From the NCBI GenBank assembly GCA_028751875.1, contig CM054159.1:10262264-10326263 (forward strand): a stretch of DNA of 64,000 nucleotides, in the 5' to 3' direction. The notes beneath the pieces were generated by a model. That model did not search any database. It had not been told where the DNA came from and saw only the letters and a list, made by a program, of their open reading frames with translations. Below, piece by piece: positions 51,320 through 59,700 of this stretch. Position 1 is the first letter of the stretch; the number at the start of each line of letters is the position of its first letter. Made by a program: the position numbers and the translations under genes. The stretch is from Rapana venosa (Eukaryota > Mollusca > Gastropoda > Neogastropoda > Muricidae).

Positions 51320-53666
51320 GATGAAAGCAATAAACCAACAAAAAGACAAAAAAAAAGACAGACAAAGAGATGTGGAACTGATCAAACACTGACCCCAGGT
51401 ATCGCACTTGATGCGTGACAATCTGCAGATCCAGTTCGTTGGGCTTCTTGAAATCGTTGGGCTGAAAAGAAAAAAAAAATCACATGCAAATCACACAATT
51501 AAAAATGATGGTTAGATATTTGCATATTTAATTACGTACATGTAATCCTACGCATATTGAAAAACTCCATAGCTGTTAGCCATAAAAAAATAATCATTTT
51601 CAGCCGTAAAATGTATTTCCCATCCCTTACGTTGATACACCACAAGTAGCTGGGCTTCTTCGACAGCTTTGAAGTATTTGCATATCTAGTTATGCACAAG
51701 CATGCCTATGCATACATACTACACATGACAATATATGTCTTTAACTACACAAAGAAAATGTCAGGAAAGAAATTAAAAAAAAAAAAAGGATGGTGCTCTG
51801 CAATCTGTCTGCGGCTCAGGGGCACCAACACATACACACAAAAAGAAAAAACAACAAAGAAATTATCAGGATACATACGAAGTGCCAATTTTAATCTTTC
51901 ACACTTTTTTTTTTTAACAAGTTAAAAAAACACCCCACCCTTTCATGCTTTATAATCAACTGAAGAATGTGTTCATCTTCGCTCATTAATTTAAATGAAA
52001 ACAAAATCTAAACATTTTGATCTATCAAAGATTTTTAAAAAAACCCACCATCACCCCCCCCCCCCCCTCCCTTGTTATGTGCACATACTACCATGCATGC
52101 ATGTGTGTATGCAGATATAAGAGCATATGCTTGTGTGTGTATGCATGCAAGGATGTAAGCCATAAATCATATCCTTCTTACACCCCCATGGAAATGCTGG
52201 GGGCCCTTTCAGTATAAATCATCATCATCATCATCAACCATTACACCCAGTGGTGTGTAGGGCAGCAACAAAGCGCTTCCACTCCTGCCTATCCTGGGCC
52301 AACCTAGTCACTGATCCCCAAGAGTGCTGCTGCATGGCTTTCATCTCACTTTCTACAGTCCTCCTCCACGTTGCTTTTGGTCTTCGTTTCTTTCTCCTTC
52401 CTTCTGGGGTCCAGTGCAATGCTGTTCTTGTGATTGACTGTGGGTCTCTTGGGACGATGTGCCCAATCCACTTCCACCGTCGTCTGGTGATGATGGTTCC
52501 CATGTCTTCTTGTTCATCAGTATAAATAGCATTAGCATTCTGTGCTGGAAATATTTCCCTTTTAAAATTTTTTTTATCAATCTCTTTGGTTCTGTCTTTT
52601 TTCTTACCCCCCCTCCCCCCTTCTCTTTCTCTCTACTGTCTTTTTAAAATGAAAATCTGAACCTTTTTTTTTCTCATGAACTTTCTGATGAGCTGCCTTG
52701 AAGTTGGAACATGTGGACTGAGGCCAGTGGGCATGCATCTTGCAGAGTTACAAGCACAGGAGAAGGCCAGGCACTCCATTTTCTCTCTTTCTTCTCTCTC
52801 TGTGTTCCTTGGCAAGAGATCGGAGGAGGTTCACCAATGGTCAGATTTTGCATATGCCACCGTTTTTGCCCACCATGAAGGTAGCCGCATTCCGACGTCA
52901 GGATATTCCACCCAATATGAAAGGGGACGGGATAGCTCAGTGGTCGGAGCACTCGCTTTTCCCCAGCCAAGTTAAGCAGCGTCGAGCGTGGATACCAGTT
53001 GGATGGGTGACCGTTTGCGCGCCTTGGCTTCAGTACAGTTCCCCAGCTGTAAATGGGTACCTGCCCTCTTTAGGGTCAGGGAAGGTAAAGCAGCGTGGGA
53101 GAGGAGATGGGCGCCGCCCTCAATATGCTGGCCCTAGAGAAGTGAGGTCTCTGACGCCTCGCTCCCCTACGACCTTATAGGTTATGGGACTCCTTTCATC
53201 ATCATCAATGCCTTTTGTGAGGTCTCTGACGCCTCGCTCCCCTACGACCTTATAGGTTATGGGACTCCTTTCATCATCATCAATGCCTTTAGGCCTTATT
53301 GGCACGTAGGGCAGCAACAAATGTTCGTGGGACTCCTTTACCTTTACCTATGAAAGGGAATGCAGATGAAGAAGAAGAAGTATCCTTGCCCACCGCTTAC
53401 CTTGATGCACCTGATGTAGTTGGGGTTCTTTGACAACAGGTTCTTCATCAGCTCAGTCACCGAAATCTGGACACACAAAAAGGGAAGAAAAAAAGAGAGC
53501 ATGGTTTATCCAGGTCATGGTTAAACATTCTTGCCAGTGTGTGTGTGTGTGTGAGTGTGTGGTGGTTGTGTGGTGTGGTGTGTTGTATGTGTGTGTGAGT
53601 GTGTGTGTTGTGGTGTGGTGGCTGTGGTGTGGTGGGTGTGGTTGGGGGGGGGTGTTGTGTGTGTGG

Positions 53667-53711
<45 letters not shown>

Positions 53712-56700
53712 TGTTGTGTTGACTTCAATTTACGTCGTTTTAGTGATTAGACGCCCCCCCCCCCCCCCCCCCAAGTGTGTGTGTGGTGTGTGTGTGTGTT
53801 AGGTGTGTGTGCGTGTTGGGTGTTGTGTGTGTTGTGTGTGTGTGTGTGTGTTATGTGTGTTGTGTGTGTGTGGTGTGTGTGTGTGTGTTGTGTGTGTGTG
53901 AGTGTGTGTGGTGTGTGTGATGTGTGTGATGTGAGACAGTGCTTCCATTCCATGAGTGTCTAGGAATAGTATGACCAGCAGAATTCTGCCATGATACACA
54001 TTGATCATTTTACATGAAAAAAGCTACTAATGGAACTCTGCCTATGCATATGTGCAGTATTGAAAACAACACCACTGCCATTGATTAACTAAGTTGTACT
54101 ACATCAAACACTACATGGAACTCTGCTTTGCCAATGGCATATATAAATCAACATCATACATTTTTTATATCACTTTAAGTTCTTCTTCTTCTTCCTTTTT
54201 TGTCATGTTTCTCCCAGGGGAGGTTTGACATTGATGAGCCTTCTCCATCTCTCTCTGATTTGAGCTTCCTCCTTATTTATGCTTTCTCTAAGATCATCTG
54301 CAATACAGGCAGCCCAGGTTTTGCTAGGTCTTCCTTTTTGGTCTCTTTCCATCCACTACAAAGTTCATTGCTCTTTTTATGATGTGGTGTTCTGTTATCA
54401 AACATAAGCCGCATGCACACTATTTTTCACCACACACAAAACACCAACTCATGCAGAAGACAAATCCCAGACATACAAACCATCAACACGACATCAAAAC
54501 CCATCAGGATAAAATAGACAACACAACAGACCTGAACTGAGTTCAGCATGCAGCCTCTCAGACTTCATCTGATGGATTCTGCAACAACACCATTTGTCTG
54601 TGACATGATAGTCATAAAAAACATGATACAAAAACCACTATAGAGAAAGTAAATAATGGTTGGCTCTTATGGTCTGCTCCCCCATCCAGTAATGTTTTAA
54701 TATTCCATTTAACATTCCTTTTTCCAACCAGTATGTTATTTTTTGTGTGTGAGTGTGTGTGTGTGAGTGAGCGAGCGTGTGTGTGTGTTCGTGTGTGTGC
54801 ATGTGTGTGTGCATGTGGTTGTGTGTGCATTTGTTACATGCATATGTGCCAGCTCGTAATACAAACTTGGACGGAAGATAGCAGCCAAATCCTCACAATG
54901 ACTAAATGGTCAAAAACAAAAGGAGATTGAATCAACAAGTCAACAGGCATGTGGAAAGAGATGAACTCCAGAAGGGTTTCAGAGGGTTTTTTGTTTTCGT
55001 TCCTTGGCTAGAGCTCTGAGATTCACCAATGGTGTGATTTTACATAATTATGTGACCGTTTTTACCCACCATTCATTAAGCTAGGCACATACCAATTTCA
55101 AGGGTGGTGTTTAAATATGACACCTACGTATGCGCGTTTTAAAAATGTTGTCATCCATTCCTCCAGGAATGCAATGGTCTACTTTTCTGAAAGGTGGAAC
55201 GGGCTTTTTAAAGTGTGTGCAATATGTTCTGCATATGCTTCCATACAGGGCCTCAGTTTACAGTCTCATCTGAAGGACTTTCTGGGGAGTGGAGTCAGCA
55301 CTGATGCTAACTCCAGGGTAAAATCCCTTAAAACAGCCACATCCATGGCGGTTCGATCCCTGGCTGTCAGATCATGAGCGCAACACTCTAACCACTAGGC
55401 TATCCTGCCCCCTTCCACAAAGGGTTGGGTATTAAATTTTTTATATTTTCCTTCCACAACTTGGCCACAACACACTTCCTGAAAAATTTCAGAGCAAAGC
55501 TCCATTGACTCCTCAAGGAGGTAAGTGAGAAGTCAGTCAGTCAATTATCCAGTCAGCCAGCAAGTCAGCTGGTCGGTTGGTCAGTCTGTTGGTTGGTCCG
55601 TTGGTCAGTCAGTCAGTTAGTGAAAGAGTGAAGGAATGAGGTAATGAATGAATGAATGAATGACAGGGAGTGAGAGTGTAAGTGAATCAGTCAGTCAGTC
55701 AATCCATCAGTCAGCCAGCCAATTAGTCAGCCAGTCAATCAAGCAATCAATCAGCCAGTCAGTCAATCATCCAGCCAGTCAGTCAATCAATCATCCAGAC
55801 AGTCAATCAGTCAGTCAGCCAATCAATCAACCAATCATCCAGCCAGCCAATCAGTCAATCAATCATCCAGCCAGTCAGTCAACCAGTGAGCCAGCCAATT
55901 AGTCAGCCAGCCAATGAATCATCCAGCCAGTCAGCCAATCAATCAATCAACCAGCCAATCAATCAATCATCCAGCCAGTCAACTAATCATCCAGCCAGCC
56001 AGTCAATCAATCATCCAATCAGTCAGCCAGCCAGTCAGTCAATCAGCCAGCCAATTAGTCAGCCAGCCAGTCAATCAATCCTCCAGCCAGTCAGTCAATC
56101 ATCCAGCCAGCCAGTCAATCAACCAATCATCCAGCCAACCAATCATCCAGCCAATTAGTCAGCCAGCCAGTCAATCAATCAGCCAGCCAGTCAATCAATC
56201 ATCCAGCCAATTAGTCAGCCAGCCAGTCAATCAATCATCCAGCCAGTCAATCATCCAGCCAATTAGTCAGCCAGCCAGTCAATCAACCAATCAATCATCC
56301 AGCCAATCAGTCATCCAACCAGCCAACAAATCAATCATCCATCCAGCCAATCAATCAATCAGTCATCCATCCATCAAGTGAAGAGGAAGGAGTCACCGAG
56401 CCCTCCCAGAGGAGGAGGGAGGAGGGTGATGGAGGGGACTGACTTACCTTCAGGGAAGAGGGCGTGCAGGATGGGGTGTTCACACTTGTACATGGACTGC
56501 GACAGGTCTCGGAACAGCAGGTCGTTGTTCTTGTCCAGGAACCCTTCCACCTTGTACGTCACCTGCAATGTACAGGTTACCTTTTGTCAGTTCACTTTCT
56601 GTTACAAATGTCTCCACAAAACAGCACCCTCCTACCTCTGTGAATGTCTTAACCTGTACACTCCTTCACGTTCCCTCCGCTCAGCTGCAGGTACCTTGTG

Positions 56701-59700
56701 CCTACGAATACCTAGATTCAACCAATCGACTGTTGGCTGCCGCTCTTTCTCTATTTCGGGTCCATCGACCTGGAATGAGCTCCCTCTCTCTCTTCACCAG
56801 AAACCTAGTTATGACACTTTTAAATCCAGCCTCAAGACATATTTATTTCAAACCTAAGATTTCCCCTCTCCTGCTTCATATCAGAATTATCCCACCTTCA
56901 CTAACCCATGTCCTATCACCCTGCTAAAGTATACGACCTGTGTGAGTGTGTGTGTGCTTTTTGAAAAACATTTGACATTGAAATTTTATTTCATAGATTT
57001 TGTCTGCAGCGCATCATGCTTGTAAATATCTGTTTGTTCAAACTATTGATTATTTATCATTGATTGCATGGCTGTGTGGGATTAGGTTGAATGCATGCGC
57101 TTTGATTTGTCTTTGCAAGATATAGCGCTATATAAGTTCCATTTATTATTATTATTATTATGGCGTGGGTGTTTTGTGGCACACACATAAATGTACAGGT
57201 TACCTTTTGTCAGTTCACTGATGATGATGGTGTGTGTATTGTGTGGCACACACATAAATGTACAGGTTACCTTTTGTCAGTTCACTGATGGTGGCGTGGG
57301 TATGTTGTGGCACACATGTATGGATATTTGTGTATGTGTGTATGCGGTCAAAGTTGTGCATGCAAGTAACTGTACATACAGGTTAAAATACACACACGAT
57401 TACAAACAACTAAATTCATTAATGACTAAATTCGCAAATGAAAAAGCTTACAAATGACAAATAACTAAATTCAGAAATGACAATCAACTAAACTTACAAA
57501 TGACAATTGAATAAACCCAGAAATGACAAATAACTAAATTGACAACTGACTAAACATACAAAAGGACAACTGACTAAACTAAACTCACAAATGACAAACA
57601 ACTAAACTCACAAACAACTCCACTCAAAAATGACAAACTTAACTCGCAAGTGACAAACTTGCAAAATGACAAAATTTTTAATAACAAAACTCACAACTAA
57701 CAAAACTTACAAATGACAAATCACCACTAAACTAAGAATTGACAACCGACAAAACTCACACACGACAAACGACTAAACTAACAAACGACAATCAACAAAA
57801 CTCACAAATGACCAAACAACAAAACTCACAAATGAACAAAACTCATAAGCGACAAAAACTCACAAACTATCAAACGACAAAAACTCACAACCAACCAAAA
57901 CTCACAAACGACAAAAACTCACAAACAACAAAAACTCACAAACGACAAAAACTCACAAACGACTATCAACGACAAAAACTCACAAATGACATAAACTCAC
58001 AAACAACAAAAACTCACAAACAACCAAACTCACAAACGACCATCAAACTCCCAAACGACCATCAAACTCACAAACGACCACCAAACTCACAAACGACCAT
58101 CAAACTCACAAATGACCATCAACAAAACTCACAAGCGACCATCAACAAAACTCACAAACGACCATCAACAAAACTCACAAACGACCATCAAACTCACAAA
58201 ACTCACAAGCGACGACCATCAACAAAACTCACAAGCGACGACCATCAACAAAACTCACAAACGACCATCAAACTCACAAAACTCACAAGCGACGACCATC
58301 AACAAAACTCACCAACGACAACCATCAACAAAACTCACAAGCGACGACCATCAACAAAACTCACCAACGACAACCATCAACAAAACTCACAAACGACCAT
58401 CAACAAAACTCACCAAACGACAACCATCAACAAAACTCACAAGCGAGGACCACCACACTCACATTGCCAGCGTAATGACGCAGACGGAAGGCGTCGTGGG
58501 GCAGGGTTTTGTCGGACTGGCTTTTCTTGCAGTTGCGGCTCTCGTAGTGGGGATGTCCGGCACATCGCTCGTCCAGTTTGGCCAGGAAGGTGCGGTCAGT
58601 GGTGTTCCCCGGACGCAGGCACTCCTCGTCCAGCAACGACAGGATGCCCGAAACACTCTGGTGTGGTGTGGTGTGGTGTGGTCATCGTCATTATCATCGT
58701 CGTCATCATCATCATCACCACCACCATCATCATCACCATCATCATCATCATCAACCATTAGCACCCAGTGGTGGTGTGTTAGGGCAGCAAACAAAGCGCT
58801 TCCTTCCAACTCCTGCCTATTATCCTGGGGCCAACCTAGTCACTGATCCCCCAAGAGTGCTTGCTTGCATGGCCTTCATCTCACTTTCTATATATATGTA
58901 TGGTATGGTGTGGTGTGGTATGGTATGGTACATGAGAGAGAAAACAAAAATTTCCCCTTAAGTCGTGTCATATACATCTCTGAAGTTGGTGAACAGCTAC
59001 CTTCGTGGTGGGTTAAAAGCAGTCTCAATATGCTTGGCCCCCTTTTGGAGAAGCTGAGGTCTCTTGACACCTCGCTTCCTAATGACTTGCATAGGTTATG
59101 GGAACACCTTTACCTTCAGCGGTGCTACGGAATGTAGTGACCAACCCTGAACTGATGAGGCAGACAGGTGAGACAACCTGTATACCATAAATCACAGGTG
59201 CAAACGTAACAAGATTCGGAATTCTGTCCCATGTATGACACTAGTCCATTTAGGTTGTAGATCAAGGTCCACTTAAGAAATGCAAAAAGATATTTTTATA
59301 CTGAAACATAAATCAAGAATTTTTTTTTAGATAATACATTGACAAAAATATCAAGCAATATTTTGTGAAAGCAATGAATAGGTTATAGAGAAGAAGAAGA
59401 AAGTAAAAAGAAAAAGACAGTGGAAGGAAGAAAGGGGGGTGAGGAGAAACAAGACAGTATTAATGTAAAAGACGGTTGAAACACAACACTGAGGCAAAAT
59501 AAGAATAGACAGACAAATGCAGTGAAAGAGAGACAGACAGACAGACAGAGACACAGTGAGAGATTGACCAAGAGAGATAGACAGACACGAGAAAGACAGA
59601 CAGACAGAGAATGTGAATGCAATGCGAATGCGATATGTTTATTCAGATTAGGCCATAGCCCCCAACTGAAGGGGTAGTCATGAAACATACCACATGTAAA

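Noticed and set aside
52965..53026. Possible 5S rRNA gene
   Set aside because: Only the middle and box C part is 5S-like; the first third and 3' end are missing and the block is repeated inside a SINE family.
55660..56381. Ser/Gln/Pro/Asn-rich ORFs in all frames, possible low-complexity protein
   Set aside because: Produced by the CAGT/CAAT/CAGC four-base repeat, which contains no stop codon in any plus-strand frame.
57739..58761. 340-residue plus-strand ORF rich in Thr, Lys, Gln and Asn (longest ORF in the window)
   Set aside because: A translation of the ACTCACAA minisatellite; it then runs antisense through exon w3 and a CAT repeat. No conserved domain.
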